DNA from: an archaeon
GTDB taxonomy: Archaea; Nanobdellota; Nanobdellia; Pacearchaeales; GW2011-AR1
Assembly (NCBI GenBank): GCA_018693315.1
Contig: JABHLR010000007.1
Span: 1 to 37,855, forward strand
DNA: 37,855 nucleotides
Direction of reading: 5' to 3'
Shown here: positions 14,722 through 24,020 of the stretch, one piece after another
How the letters are laid out: each line of letters begins with the position of its first letter
Numbering within the stretch: position 1 is the first letter of the stretch
Notes under the pieces: model-generated
Told to the model about the DNA's origin: nothing
The model's database searches: none
Seen by the model: the letters and a program-made list of their open reading frames with translations, nothing else
Translations under genes and position numbers: made by a program

Positions 14722-17556
14722 ATGGCAGACATTAAAGACATCGAGAAAGAAATCCTAACATTTTGGAAAAAGAATAAGACATTTGAAAAATCACTAAAAA
14801 AAACTAAAAAAGGAAAACCCTATATTTTCTACGACGGACCACCATTCGCAACAGGATTACCACACTACGGACACCTTCTGGTTTCAACAATAAAAGACGT
14901 GTTCCCAAGATTCTTCACAATGCAAGGTCGATACGTAAAACGAAACTGGGGCTGGGATTGCCACGGACTACCAATCGAAAACATCGCAGAAAAAGATCTG
15001 GGCATAAACTCAAAAGACGAAATCGAAAAAATGGGTATAAAAAAATTCAATGCTCATTGCAGAAGCAAAGTAATGACCTATGCAAACGAATGGGAATCAT
15101 ACATCGACAGAATCGGACGATGGGTCGACTTCAAACAAGGCTACAAAACAATGGACACAAACTACATCGAATCAGTCTGGTGGGCATTCAAACAGCTCTA
15201 CGAAAAAGGTTACTTATACGAAGGCGAAAAAATCCTAATGTACTGTCCCAGATGTTCAACCCCTCTAGCAAAATCCGAAATCTCCATGGACAACTCATAC
15301 AAAATCGTAAAAGACCTAACAGTAACAGTAAAATTCAAAATGCTCGACGAAGAAAACACATACGCAATCGCATGGACAACAACACCATGGACGCTTCCTA
15401 GCAACTTAGCACTAACAGTAAACCCAAAACTAACATACGCCTTCGCAAAAGACAAGTCCGACGGCAACACATACGTCCTAGCAAAAGAACTACTCCACAC
15501 ATTCTACAAATCCGAAAACGAATACACAATCACAAAAGAAGTAAAAGGAAAAGAACTCGAGGGCAGAAAATACGAACCACTCTACCCCTACTTCAAAGAC
15601 AATCCAAATTCATTTCAATTCATCTTAGGAGATTTCGTAACAGCCGAAGACGGAACAGGAATTGTTCACACCGCACCAGCATTCGGAGAAGAAGATAATG
15701 CCGTATGCAGAAAATACAAAATCCCAATGGTACAACCTGTAGACGAAAGCGGGAAATTCACAAAAGAAGTAACAGACTACGCCGGAAAATTCATACACGA
15801 CATAAACGACCAAATCGCAATCGACTTAAAAAAATCAGGCCAAGCAATCATGACAAGAAAAATGGACCACGAATATCCATTCTGCTACCGATGCGACACA
15901 AAATTAATGTACCGAGCACTCCCTGCCTGGTTCGTCGACATCCAAAAAGTAAAGGCCAAACTTCTAAAACTAAACCTCAAAATAAACTGGTTCCCAGACT
16001 ACCTCAAAGAAGGCCGAATGCAACATAACATCTCAACCGCACCAGACTGGAACATTACGCGAAACAGATACTGGGCAACAGCAATCCCAATCTGGAAATC
16101 CGCATCAGGTAAAATAAAAGTCGTCGGCTCAATCGAAGAACTAGAAAAATTAAGCAAACAAAAAATCACAGACCTCCACAAAGATTGCCTCGATCCAGTA
16201 AAATTCAAAATCGACGGGGAAGAATATACAAGAATCCCTGAAGTCTTAGATTGCTGGTTCGAATCAGGCTCGATGACATTCGCACAGTTCCATTACCCAT
16301 TCGAAAACAAAGATTACTTCGATAAGCATTTCCCAGCACAATTCGTCACAGAATACATCGGCCAAACACGAGCATGGTTCTATTACATGATGTCATTATC
16401 CGCAATCCTCTTCGACAAAATCCCATTCGAAAACGTCTTAACAACCGGAACTATAATGGCAGAAGATGGACAAAAAATGTCAAAATCACTAAAGAATTAC
16501 CCAGACCCATTAGAAGTCGTCGACAAATACGGAGCAGACACACTAAGATTCTACTTATTACAATCTCCAGTAATGAGCGCAGAGAACACAAATTTCTCAG
16601 AAAAGGGGTTAGTTGAAACCTACAAAAAAATCACAGTCCTCCTATACAACGTCTCAAACTTCTATCAAGACTACCAGCAAAAAGGCGACGAAGATTACAA
16701 AAAATCAAACAACATAATGGACAAATGGATAATCTCACGAACCGAAGATCTAAATCAAGTGATCCAAAAAAATCTAGAAGAATACAACACCGTAAAGGCA
16801 TGCGCCTTCGCAAAAAAATACATCGACGATTTGTCAACATGGTACGTCAGAAATTCACGAGACCGATTCAACGACAATGATACCACCGCAAGAAAAACAC
16901 TAAGATATGTCCTAGAAAAACTAACAAAAACCCTAGCCCCACTAATTCCATTCGTCACAGAAAAAATCTACCAAGACATGAACGGGAAAACAAAATCAGT
17001 TCACCTAGAAGACTATCCAAAAGCAAATACAAAAGCAATCGACGAAAAACTAACAGGACAAATGTTAGCAACAAGAAACATAGTTTCAAGCGCACTAAAA
17101 GAAAGAGACCGGGCACACATTGGAATTAAATGGCCACTCGCAAAAGCAACAGTTTTAGGGGATATGTTCAAAGTAAAAGAAGAGCTCCAAGATATTATAA
17201 AAGAAGAACTTAATATAAAGAAACTAGAATACAAACCACATTCAGAACAATCCATCCACCCAACGGTAATCTTAGACACAACCCAAACTCCAGAACTAGA
17301 AGCCGAGGGTTTCGCAAGAGAAATCTCAAGGAAAGTTCAAGCAACACGAAAGAAAGCAGGCCTAGTAAAATCAGACTCAATCGAATTAGAAATATCAGGA
17401 GACATAAAAGAGAAACTGGACTCTCAATTAGACTTCATCAAAGAAAGAGTCGGCGCAAAACAAATATCACTAGACAAATCTGGCAAAAACTTTAGTCACT
17501 CTGAAGAGGGAAAAATCAAAGACAAATCATTCTTTATACAATTCAATAAAATCTAA
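14722..17556 (+). CDS. ileS: isoleucyl-tRNA synthetase
   Basis: 944 residues. Class I signature HYGH (48-51, in PFATGLPHYGHLLVSTIKD) and KMSKS (585-589); zinc-ribbon-like CPRC at 175-178 in the editing/CP1 insertion; WTTTPWTLPSNLAL marks the CP1 editing site. Charges tRNA-Ile and edits valine. About 100 residues shorter than typical archaeal IleRS, the saving being in the C-terminal region, as expected for a reduced genome. CATTTAAAAATT about 25 nt upstream of the ATG gives a leaderless start. Stands alone between the dph5 operon and the TrmB-family gene. Confidence 0.96.
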   Translation: MADIKDIEKEILTFWKKNKTFEKSLKKTKKGKPYIFYDGPPFATGLPHYGHLLVSTIKDVFPRFFTMQGRYVKRNWGWDCHGLPIENIAEKDLGINSKDEIEKMGIKKFNAHCRSKVMTYANEWESYIDRIGRWVDFKQGYKTMDTNYIESVWWAFKQLYEKGYLYEGEKILMYCPRCSTPLAKSEISMDNSYKIVKDLTVTVKFKMLDEENTYAIAWTTTPWTLPSNLALTVNPKLTYAFAKDKSDGNTYVLAKELLHTFYKSENEYTITKEVKGKELEGRKYEPLYPYFKDNPNSFQFILGDFVTAEDGTGIVHTAPAFGEEDNAVCRKYKIPMVQPVDESGKFTKEVTDYAGKFIHDINDQIAIDLKKSGQAIMTRKMDHEYPFCYRCDTKLMYRALPAWFVDIQKVKAKLLKLNLKINWFPDYLKEGRMQHNISTAPDWNITRNRYWATAIPIWKSASGKIKVVGSIEELEKLSKQKITDLHKDCLDPVKFKIDGEEYTRIPEVLDCWFESGSMTFAQFHYPFENKDYFDKHFPAQFVTEYIGQTRAWFYYMMSLSAILFDKIPFENVLTTGTIMAEDGQKMSKSLKNYPDPLEVVDKYGADTLRFYLLQSPVMSAENTNFSEKGLVETYKKITVLLYNVSNFYQDYQQKGDEDYKKSNNIMDKWIISRTEDLNQVIQKNLEEYNTVKACAFAKKYIDDLSTWYVRNSRDRFNDNDTTARKTLRYVLEKLTKTLAPLIPFVTEKIYQDMNGKTKSVHLEDYPKANTKAIDEKLTGQMLATRNIVSSALKERDRAHIGIKWPLAKATVLGDMFKVKEELQDIIKEELNIKKLEYKPHSEQSIHPTVILDTTQTPELEAEGFAREISRKVQATRKKAGLVKSDSIELEISGDIKEKLDSQLDFIKERVGAKQISLDKSGKNFSHSEEGKIKDKSFFIQFNKI

Positions 17557-17641
17557 TCACCGTCGATAAAACCTGTTTTCACCCCTCAATACCCAGACAA
17601 CTCAAAGAAACATTTAAATACTAAATCTAACTAGAACAACT

Positions 17642-18448
17642 ATGATAGTCAAAGAGGAATTTTTAAGTCGGCTCCGAAAAATATTCGATTTAAATCTTTA
17701 TGAAGTAAAAGTATGGACAGCTTTACTCTCGAGGGGAACTTCAACAGCAGGTGAATTATCATCAATCTCCGACGTCCCAAGATCACGAACATACGACATC
17801 TTAGAATCCCTAGAAAAGAAAGGCTTCATCGTTATGAAATTAGGAAAACCAATCAAGTTCGTAGCACTAAAACCAGAAGAAGTAATCGAACGAGTAAAGA
17901 AAAATCTTCTAACTAACGCAAAAGAAAAATCCAAACGATTAGAAAAGCTAAAGGGGGACGACGTACTAGAAGAACTAAGCGGACTATTCTCAGACGGAAT
18001 CAAATACATCGAACCAACAGATCTATCTGGCGCACTAAAAGGTCGACAAAACATTTACAATCATCTTGACATGCTAGTCAGAGAAGCACAAAAAACAATC
18101 ACACTAGTAACAACAGCAGATGGACTAAGCAGAAAGCTAGAAGTTCTATTACCATCTCTAGAAAAAGCAAAGAAAAGAGGAGTAATAATTAGAATCGCAG
18201 CACCAATAACTCCAGAAAACAAACAGGTAGCATCCGACTTCGCAAAAGTAGCAGAAGTAAGAGATGTTAAAGATCTACGAGCAAGGTTTATGTTAATCGA
18301 TAGCGAACAACTAATGTTCATGCTTCTAAACGACGAAGAAGTCCACCCAACATACGACGTAGGTGTCTGGTTAAACACAGAATTCTTCGCACAAGCACTA
18401 GAAAGTCTTTTCGAAATCGCTTGGAAAAACTTCAAACCAGTTAAGTAA
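17642..18448 (+). CDS. TrmB-family transcription regulator
   Basis: 268 residues. The N-terminal winged helix (about 12-85; NLYEVKVWTALLSRGTSTAGELSSISDVPRSRTYDILESLEKKGFI) is a TrmB domain (PF01978). A coiled linker (95-125) leads to a C-terminal domain (125-268) of the PLD-like/TrmB sensor type with EAQKTITLVTT and VIIRIAAP strands. Archaeal TrmB proteins usually sense sugars or other metabolites and control transporters or central metabolism. The target is not evident; there is no palindrome at its own promoter that I can see. CATTTAAATAC about 25 nt before the ATG gives a leaderless start. Confidence 0.87.
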   Translation: MIVKEEFLSRLRKIFDLNLYEVKVWTALLSRGTSTAGELSSISDVPRSRTYDILESLEKKGFIVMKLGKPIKFVALKPEEVIERVKKNLLTNAKEKSKRLEKLKGDDVLEELSGLFSDGIKYIEPTDLSGALKGRQNIYNHLDMLVREAQKTITLVTTADGLSRKLEVLLPSLEKAKKRGVIIRIAAPITPENKQVASDFAKVAEVRDVKDLRARFMLIDSEQLMFMLLNDEEVHPTYDVGVWLNTEFFAQALESLFEIAWKNFKPVK

Positions 18449-18456
18449 AAATTATT

Positions 18457-18747
18457 CTAATTCTGAGAATGACCATTAAGACAACCCATAACAAGAGCTC
18501 CATTCTCAGCATCAATTAAGGCATCGGTATAATGTATCTGCGCAAAAAGAGTTTCGCGTTTAATCCCTATTTCTTTTGGGCTCAAACACCTATCCCAAAA
18601 ACCCTCTGAATACCTCCACCCTCGACAATCCTCATCTAAAGATACCAACCCCAATAACTCATGATTTGGATACTTCTTACGTAAAGCAACATATGCATCT
18701 ACCATCATTTCTCCTACCACCTGACGATCCTCAGTACAATCTGCCAT
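18457..18747 (-). CDS. hypothetical protein, 96 residues
   Basis: From MADCTEDRQVV. The track begins four codons earlier at GTG, but TTTTTAAAAA lies about 27 nt before this ATG. Soluble and slightly acidic, with mixed helix and strand: YVALRKKYPNHELLGLVSLDED, then RETLFAQIHYTDALIDAENGALVMG. I do not recognise a family. Ends 9 nt from the TrmB-family stop (convergent). Confidence 0.55.
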   Translation of the reverse strand: MADCTEDRQVVGEMMVDAYVALRKKYPNHELLGLVSLDEDCRGWRYSEGFWDRCLSPKEIGIKRETLFAQIHYTDALIDAENGALVMGCLNGHSQN

Positions 18748-18791
18748 AATATAATCCACAACTAATCCTTTTTAAAAATTTATATCCTCAA

Positions 18792-20456
18792 TTACATCTC
18801 TTCAACAACTTCAATTCCCAACAAATCTAATCCACTCTTTAAAACATCCCTAAACTTCTTCACAAGCGCCAACCTAAATCCTTCCTCAACAGAACCCAAA
18901 ACAGGACACGCATGATAAAACTCATTAAACATCTGCGCCAACTCATAACAATAATTAGCAATCAAATTCGGAGCAAGCGAATCATAAGCCTTCGCAACAA
19001 CATCCCCAAACGAATCAATCTTCTTCAATAACTTAATCTCCTCGCTCTTCAAATCCAAAATCTTAACCTTCTTCTTGCTCTTAACTTTCCGAACAATCGA
19101 CGAAGCTCGAGCGTACGAATACAACAAATAAGGACCAGTATCTCCCTCAAAAGCAACCGCAGCATTCGGATCAAAAATTATATTCTTCTTCGGGTCCTGT
19201 TTCAACATAGAATATTTTATAGAAGCAATCGCAATCTTAAGCGCCTTCTCATCCAATTTCTTCCCAGGATTTTCACCCCTGTCTTTCAAACGACCAGAAG
19301 CAACATCCTTAACATTTTTCAAAAAATCACTATACAAAACATTATTCCCAGTCCTAGAACTCATCTTACCCTCAGGAAATCGAACCATTCCAAACGGCAA
19401 AACCCCATAACTCGCCGCTTCCTTCTTCAACCCCATCAACTCCAAAGTTTTAACCAACTGCTCAAAATGCATCTTCTGCTCGTTCCCAACAGTAACCAAA
19501 TAATTATCACTCTTAAATTCCTTGAACTTCTTCAAAGCAAGAACAATATCCTTCGCCGAATACAAAACAGTCCCATCCCTTCTAAGCAAAACCCAAACCC
19601 CCAAGTTATATTTCTTCAAATCCATAAACACAGCATCATCCTTCTTCGCAATTTTTTTATCCAGCAAATCAAGCGCCTTATCTCTAGCATCAGCTTCAAA
19701 CTCGCCCTCAAACAAACCTACATCAAAATGCGCACCAAGCTCTGAATAAATCCTATCCCAAGACTTTATCGACGCCGCTCGAGTCTTCTTCCACAAATCA
19801 CTAATCTCCTTATCGCTCTTATCTTCAATCTTCTGATTAATCTCATCAACCTCCTCCTGCAACTTCTCATTCTTCGCCAACCTCTTCACCGCATCAACAT
19901 AAATCCCAGCAATCCAAGATTCATCATCACTCAACTTTTCCTTCGCATGATATTTCTTATAACACCAAATCCATTTAGCAATATGCATCCCAGTATCTCC
20001 ACTATAATTCATCTGAACAACTTTCTCTCCAGAAGCTCTAAAAATTCTAGCCAAACTCTCCCCAAGAGAAGTCCCACGAATATGCCCAACATGAAACGCT
20101 TTATGTGTGTTCGGCTGCGAATATTCAACCAACCGAGTTTTCCCCTTCCCTTTAACAATTTTCCCTCCATCCTTCAAAACCCTCTCAGCCAAAATCTTCT
20201 TATCAACAAAAAAATTCACATAAGCCCCCTTAAAATCCACATTAGAAATATCCGTCTTCTTCAAATCCTTCCGCAACTTCTCAGCCAACTCCTCAGCAAT
20301 CAACATCGGATTCTTCTTCAACTTCTTCGATAAAACAAAACACGGAAACGCAAAATCCCCCATCTCATCCTTCGGCGGAATCTCAACTAGTCTCTCGACT
20401 TCACCAACTTTCAAACCAGTCTCATTCGAAACCAACTTAACAATAATATCTTTCAT
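18792..20456 (-). CDS. argS: arginyl-tRNA synthetase
   Basis: 554 residues from MKDIIVKLVSNETGL. The track adds 15 residues, which would overlap the TATA element. N-terminal Add1 domain (about 1-90), then YSQPNTHKAFHVGHIRGTSLG with the class I HVGH motif, GKMSSRTGN in place of KMSKS, and the DALR anticodon-binding domain at the C-terminus (KYSMLKQDPKKNIIF, then the all-helical end). Attaches arginine to tRNA-Arg. Divergent from the membrane gene at 20505 with a single TATA element between them. Confidence 0.95.
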   Translation of the reverse strand: MKDIIVKLVSNETGLKVGEVERLVEIPPKDEMGDFAFPCFVLSKKLKKNPMLIAEELAEKLRKDLKKTDISNVDFKGAYVNFFVDKKILAERVLKDGGKIVKGKGKTRLVEYSQPNTHKAFHVGHIRGTSLGESLARIFRASGEKVVQMNYSGDTGMHIAKWIWCYKKYHAKEKLSDDESWIAGIYVDAVKRLAKNEKLQEEVDEINQKIEDKSDKEISDLWKKTRAASIKSWDRIYSELGAHFDVGLFEGEFEADARDKALDLLDKKIAKKDDAVFMDLKKYNLGVWVLLRRDGTVLYSAKDIVLALKKFKEFKSDNYLVTVGNEQKMHFEQLVKTLELMGLKKEAASYGVLPFGMVRFPEGKMSSRTGNNVLYSDFLKNVKDVASGRLKDRGENPGKKLDEKALKIAIASIKYSMLKQDPKKNIIFDPNAAVAFEGDTGPYLLYSYARASSIVRKVKSKKKVKILDLKSEEIKLLKKIDSFGDVVAKAYDSLAPNLIANYCYELAQMFNEFYHACPVLGSVEEGFRLALVKKFRDVLKSGLDLLGIEVVEEM

Positions 20457-20476
20457 AAAACCAGAAACCAAAACCA

Positions 20477-20488
20477 TTATAAAAACAT
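20477..20488. promoter_or_regulatory. shared bidirectional TATA element (argS / 20505 gene)
   Basis: CATTATAAAAAC is centred about 26 nt from the argS ATG (20456, minus) and about 23 nt from the plus-strand ATG (20505). The 48-bp spacer has no other TATA-like element, so one TBP site must serve two leaderless transcripts. Confidence 0.6.
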
Positions 20489-20504
20489 TCGCCCTTAACA
20501 AATC

Positions 20505-20870
20505 ATGGCAACACCCTGGCTAATAATCACAATCGCCGCACTAATAGTAATTCTCGGCATCGTCGCAATCTTCAACAAAAAGAAAAGCAAAACCCCAACC
20601 GACTACAAAACACTTTTCACAATCGGACTCGTCTGGCTTCCTTTCGGTATAATCATGAGATTCTTTGGCGGCGCATCAAATTCAATCGGAACAATTTTCG
20701 CAATTCTCGGATTCTTCTATTTGGTCATCGGAATCGCGAACAAAAACAAATGGAAAAAACGAAAAGTAACAACTAAAGAACAAAAAAGAATGTTATGGTT
20801 CACAATCGCAGGACTAATCCTTTTCATCATCCTCGGTATCATATACATCATACTTAAAACAAAATGTTAA
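20505..20870 (+). CDS. small multi-spanning membrane protein, unknown
   Basis: 121 residues with four predicted hydrophobic segments (about 5-23, 36-52, 60-80, 96-117) and basic loops KKKSKTPTDYK and KNKWKKRKVTTKEQKR that would face the cytoplasm. No family recognised. Overlaps the next gene's start by 7 nt, forming a small operon with two further membrane proteins. Confidence 0.65.
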   Translation: MATPWLIITIAALIVILGIVAIFNKKKSKTPTDYKTLFTIGLVWLPFGIIMRFFGGASNSIGTIFAILGFFYLVIGIANKNKWKKRKVTTKEQKRMLWFTIAGLILFIILGIIYIILKTKC

Positions 20871-21076
20871 ACATCGAAGCAATAATCTGGTACATATTCT
20901 TACTAGACAGCGTTGGCGCAAACATCATGGCATGGATCTTCCCAAAATGGGCAAAGAAAAATCTAAAAAAATTCTGGAAACACATCCCTGTCACAAAAGC
21001 TTGGGCAGCACTCTACCTAGCGCTAATCCTATGGGTCGGCTGCACATTATACAGACTAGGAATCTTACCATATTAA
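20864..21076 (+). CDS. small membrane protein, unknown
   Basis: 70 residues, two hydrophobic segments (about 6-25 and 45-66) around a basic central loop (FPKWAKKNLKKFWKH). Start overlaps the end of the preceding gene, suggesting coupling. Trp rich (five Trp in 70 residues). No family recognised. Confidence 0.55.
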   Translation: MLNIEAIIWYIFLLDSVGANIMAWIFPKWAKKNLKKFWKHIPVTKAWAALYLALILWVGCTLYRLGILPY

Positions 21077-21077
21077 A

Positions 21078-21239
21078 ATGAGCGAAGAAATAAAAAGACG
21101 AGAAACGAAATCCGAACTTGCCGAATCATTAATCGGAATGGCCATACTTATAGGTGCTGCCGCAACAACTGTATATTTCGCAGCAACACAATACATCGCA
21201 CAATCAGATCCACTCGCATACCTTCCATTCGCTCAATAA
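21078..21239 (+). CDS. 53-residue membrane protein, unknown
   Basis: Not in the ORF track. Begins MSEEIKRRETKSELAESLIG, an acidic/basic N-terminus, then one hydrophobic helix (GMAILIGAAATTVYFAA). Starts one base after the preceding stop, so it is the third gene of this small operon. Its TAA abuts the convergent stop at 21240. Confidence 0.6.
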   Translation: MSEEIKRRETKSELAESLIGMAILIGAAATTVYFAATQYIAQSDPLAYLPFAQ

Positions 21240-21446
21240 CTACTTCTTAAAAATCAACAAACTTATCGCAAATCCAACAATAACCCTAGGCAACTCAACA
21301 AAAACAGTCCACCCAAAAACACCCAAGGGAACATTGTGCGGCACAACCCCAAACCTCTCAAACAAAGCCATCGTCAACGTAAGATAAATCGCCCAATAAA
21401 CAATCATTCCAATAATATTACCCCAACCAACTTTTTTCTTCACCAT
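21240..21446 (-). CDS. small membrane protein, unknown
   Basis: 68 residues, two hydrophobic segments (about 9-28 and 48-66) with a Lys-rich N-terminus. No family recognised. Convergent with the 53-residue protein, stop codons touching. An AGTTTTTATAGTTTG element about 25-30 nt upstream of the ATG supports expression. Confidence 0.55.
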   Translation of the reverse strand: MVKKKVGWGNIIGMIVYWAIYLTLTMALFERFGVVPHNVPLGVFGWTVFVELPRVIVGFAISLLIFKK

Positions 21447-21481
21447 CCTAGAATAACTAACAATTCAAACTATAAAAACTT

Positions 21482-23170
21482 TTAGAAAACAGCCCACTTT
21501 CCCTTAGCCTTCTGCTCCCTATCCTTAACCGACCCCAACTTATTAATCCGCGGCCGCCCACTATCCTTATCCTTCCTCAAAGTAATATCTAAACTCTCAA
21601 GCAACGAAGAAATCCCAGTCTCAAAATCAACAATAGAAGAAGCCTCCCCACGAACTCCACTCTCTCCCCAAAAATTAATAATAGAATCTGCCAAATACGA
21701 AACAAGAAGCAAATCATGGTCAACTACAAACGCAGTCTTTTCCCTCTCAATCATAATTTCCTTAATCGCCTTCGCCACAACAATCCTTTCCTCAACATCC
21801 AAATAAGCAGACGGCTCATCAATCAAATAAACATCAGCATCCTTCGCCAAACACCTAGCAACCGAAAACCTCTGCAACTCCCCACCACTCAAGGCCGACA
21901 ACTTCTTTCCAACCAAAACCCCGAGATTAAACGTCGACGCCAACTTCTTATTTATCTTCTCCCTAAACATAATATCTCGAACCGTCTCATCCGAATCCGT
22001 AAACAAATACTGCGGCTTATACGAAATCTCCAAATCCAAATCAAGCTTCCCATTAGTCGTCTCAATCTCTCCGGCCAAAGCCCGAACAAAAGTCGTCTTC
22101 CCGGTTCCATTCTTCCCCAAAACACCAACCACATGATTCTGATGAATCTCGCCAGCCTCAGTCTTAAATTCAAAACCACTTTCAAACTTCAAATCAAAAG
22201 CCGGCCACTCAGCAATCTTCGCCCCACTCATCGCTGGATTCTTCGTAAAATTAAAGCTCAAAGGCTTATCCCTAATCCTCAAATTCTCCTCTTTCAAAAA
22301 ACCATTCAAATAAGCATTAACCCCAACCTTCGAACTCTTAACCCCAGACACAGTCCCAAACGCACCCTGACCACCGAAAAACACATTCAAATAATCCGTC
22401 AAATAATCCAGAATCAAAAGATCATGCTCAACAACAATCAAAGTTTTTTCCTTAGCAATCTCCTTCAAAAAATCTGAAACTCTCAACCTCTCCCCAATAT
22501 CCAAAAACGCCAAAGGCTCATCAAAGAAATAAACATCAGCATCGCCAAGCGAAGCCGCCAAAATCGCAACCCTCTGTAACTCACCACCAGAAAGCTTATT
22601 CATCTTATTCCCCAAAACCTGAGTCACGCCCAACCTCTCAGCCAACTTCTCAATATCTTTCTTAGAACCACGCTTCTTCAACAACTCCATCACGCCAACA
22701 TCAATAGCAAGCGACGACAAATTTTGCGGCTTATAGGAAATCTTCTTATCCTTCAAATTATCAAAATAAGTCTGCAACTCAGTCCCCTTAAATCTCGAAA
22801 CATCAATCTCCTCAGTCCCAGCCAAAATCTTCACAGCAGTCGACTTCCCAATTCCATTCCGCCCAAGCAATCCCAAAATCGAACCCTCCTTCGGCGTCGG
22901 CAAACCATACAAAGCAAATCCATTATCACCATAACGATAAATCAAATCCTCCTCGCTCACCGACGGCAAATTAATAATATCAATCGCGCCAAACGGACAC
23001 CTCTTTACACAAATCGCACAACCAACACACGTATTCTCATCAATCGCACACTTCGGATCAACAGTCACACAGCTATCATATTCCTTCTTCTCAACCGGAC
23101 AATACTTCTTACACTCATGCCCACACACAGTCGGCTTACATTTTTCCTTATGAACTATAGCTAATTTCAT
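21482..23170 (-). CDS. ribosome recycling ATPase Rli1/ABCE1
   Basis: 562 residues from MKLAIVHKEKCKP, the canonical N-terminus; the track adds a TTG-initiated extension. N-terminal two-cluster ferredoxin domain: CKPTVCGHECKKYCP and CVGCAICVKRCPFGAI. Two ABC ATPase domains follow, with Walker A GLLGRNGIGKST and GVLGKNGTGKTT, signatures KLSGGELQR and ALSGGELQR, and Walker B DVYFFDEP and DVYLIDEP. It splits terminated 70S-type archaeal ribosomes with aRF1 or Pelota. TTTAAAAC lies about 25 nt before the ATG. Universally single copy in archaea and eukaryotes. Confidence 0.96.
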   Translation of the reverse strand: MKLAIVHKEKCKPTVCGHECKKYCPVEKKEYDSCVTVDPKCAIDENTCVGCAICVKRCPFGAIDIINLPSVSEEDLIYRYGDNGFALYGLPTPKEGSILGLLGRNGIGKSTAVKILAGTEEIDVSRFKGTELQTYFDNLKDKKISYKPQNLSSLAIDVGVMELLKKRGSKKDIEKLAERLGVTQVLGNKMNKLSGGELQRVAILAASLGDADVYFFDEPLAFLDIGERLRVSDFLKEIAKEKTLIVVEHDLLILDYLTDYLNVFFGGQGAFGTVSGVKSSKVGVNAYLNGFLKEENLRIRDKPLSFNFTKNPAMSGAKIAEWPAFDLKFESGFEFKTEAGEIHQNHVVGVLGKNGTGKTTFVRALAGEIETTNGKLDLDLEISYKPQYLFTDSDETVRDIMFREKINKKLASTFNLGVLVGKKLSALSGGELQRFSVARCLAKDADVYLIDEPSAYLDVEERIVVAKAIKEIMIEREKTAFVVDHDLLLVSYLADSIINFWGESGVRGEASSIVDFETGISSLLESLDITLRKDKDSGRPRINKLGSVKDREQKAKGKWAVF

Positions 23171-23242
23171 ATTATACAAAATAAAAATCAAGTTTTAAAC
23201 CTTCTCAAAACCCAAATCTGTCTTAACCCCAAAGTAATCGCT

Positions 23243-23255
23243 TAAACTTAAATAC
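23243..23255 (+). promoter_or_regulatory. TATA element for the tandem-hairpin RNA
   Basis: TAAACTTAAATAC, centred about 25 nt before the predicted RNA start at 23276. It is separate from the divergent Rli1 TATA (about 23190-23199). Confidence 0.45.
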
Positions 23256-23275
23256 ATTAAATATCATATAATATA

Positions 23276-23328
23276 ACATTACTTCGGTAATGTAAGGATG
23301 ATAGGCTTCGGTTTTTCATCCTTTTTTT
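23276..23328 (+). ncRNA. candidate small RNA with two UUCG hairpins and U-tail
   Basis: Hairpin 1 is ACATTAC-TTCG-GTAATGT (23276-23293), a perfect 7-bp stem with UUCG tetraloop. Hairpin 2 directly follows: AAGGATGA, one U-U mismatch, AGGC-TTCG-GTTT, then TCATCCTT (23294-23323), again capped by a C(UUCG)G loop and followed by a run of T to 23328. UUCG loops and the T-run appear only on the plus strand, so that is the RNA strand. Both flanking genes (Rli1, Zn-ribbon) are on the minus strand, so this is not simply their terminator. A TATA-like element is at the right distance upstream. No known RNA family recognised. Confidence 0.6.
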
Positions 23329-23356
23329 ATTTAATTTATAAACTTTATAATATTAT

Positions 23357-23560
23357 CTAACACTTAGTCCCGCACTCTTGACAAAACTTCTGCCCAGATT
23401 CAATCGGCCAACCACAATCACATCGCCTCTGCTTCTCAACTTTCTTCTCTTCAGCAACCTCATAATCACTCCGCCCAGAAAGCACCTTCCCCATAATCTT
23501 ACGAATCTTATCCTTATCTTCCCCTTCTTCCTGGTATTTTGTCAAATCAAATCCATCCAT
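23357..23560 (-). CDS. small zinc-ribbon protein
   Basis: 67 residues. The acidic/basic N-terminal half (residues 1-40) is probably helical and disordered. The C-terminal CDCGWPIESGQKFCQECGTKC has CxC and CxxC knuckles, a zinc-ribbon of the kind found in many small archaeal proteins. TTTAAAAG about 27 nt upstream of the ATG. Function unknown. Confidence 0.7.
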   Translation of the reverse strand: MDGFDLTKYQEEGEDKDKIRKIMGKVLSGRSDYEVAEEKKVEKQRRCDCGWPIESGQKFCQECGTKC

Positions 23561-23594
23561 ATTATCTTAAATAAAAATCCTCTTTTAAATTTTA

Positions 23595-23804
23595 TTATAC
23601 TCGCCTAATAACCTTAAATTTCTTCTTAAACATCTTCTGTTTCTGCAAAGAAATAACCCCCTCAACAGCAACCCCAAGTCCAGCCAAAAACCAAAACCAA
23701 TCAGAATCAATATTAAAACCAAAAACCAATTTCAAAAAAACAACCACCGCAATTAAAAGCCCGACGACAATCACCAAAATATAACTCGCATTATCCAATT
23801 TCAT
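23595..23804 (-). CDS. small membrane protein, unknown
   Basis: 69 residues. Two hydrophobic helices (about 8-29 and 35-52) and a very basic tail (KQKMFKKKFKVIRRV). Shares a single TATA element with the divergent Zn-finger gene at 23855. No family recognised. Confidence 0.6.
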   Translation of the reverse strand: MKLDNASYILVIVVGLLIAVVVFLKLVFGFNIDSDWFWFLAGLGVAVEGVISLQKQKMFKKKFKVIRRV

Positions 23805-23823
23805 AACAACAAAAAATCAGAAG

Positions 23824-23834
23824 CTTTTATAAAT
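23824..23834. promoter_or_regulatory. shared bidirectional TATA element (23804 / 23855 genes)
   Basis: CTTTTATAAAT centred at 23829, 25 nt from the minus-strand ATG at 23804 and 26 nt from the plus-strand ATG at 23855. This symmetric spacing is the clearest case of one TATA box serving two leaderless genes in the window. Confidence 0.65.
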
Positions 23835-23854
23835 CTTCACAAACCTTTTACACA

Positions 23855-24019
23855 ATGGCAGAGAAATGCGAACTATGCAAAGAAGAAATCAAAACAACAT
23901 TCCTCGATAAGTTAGACGGAACACTGATAAAAACAGGCGAAGGCGAAACATCAAAAAAACATTTTATCTGCTCATCCTGCCAAAAAGAACACAAAGAAAC
24001 TCTAAAAGAAAAACTCTAA
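23855..24019 (+). CDS. 54-residue zinc-finger protein
   Basis: Missed by the ORF track. MAEKCELCKEEI gives one CxxC knuckle; HFICSSCQKEH gives the second (C39, C42) with His36/His46 nearby. The central stretch is a beta hairpin-like TTFLDKLDGTLIKTG. Likely a zinc-binding adaptor, partner unknown. Convergent with MscS, one base between stops. Confidence 0.75.
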   Translation: MAEKCELCKEEIKTTFLDKLDGTLIKTGEGETSKKHFICSSCQKEHKETLKEKL

Positions 24020-24020
24020 A

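Noticed and set aside
21716-22477. 253-residue plus-strand ORF
   Set aside because: Antisense to Rli1, no domain, low complexity.
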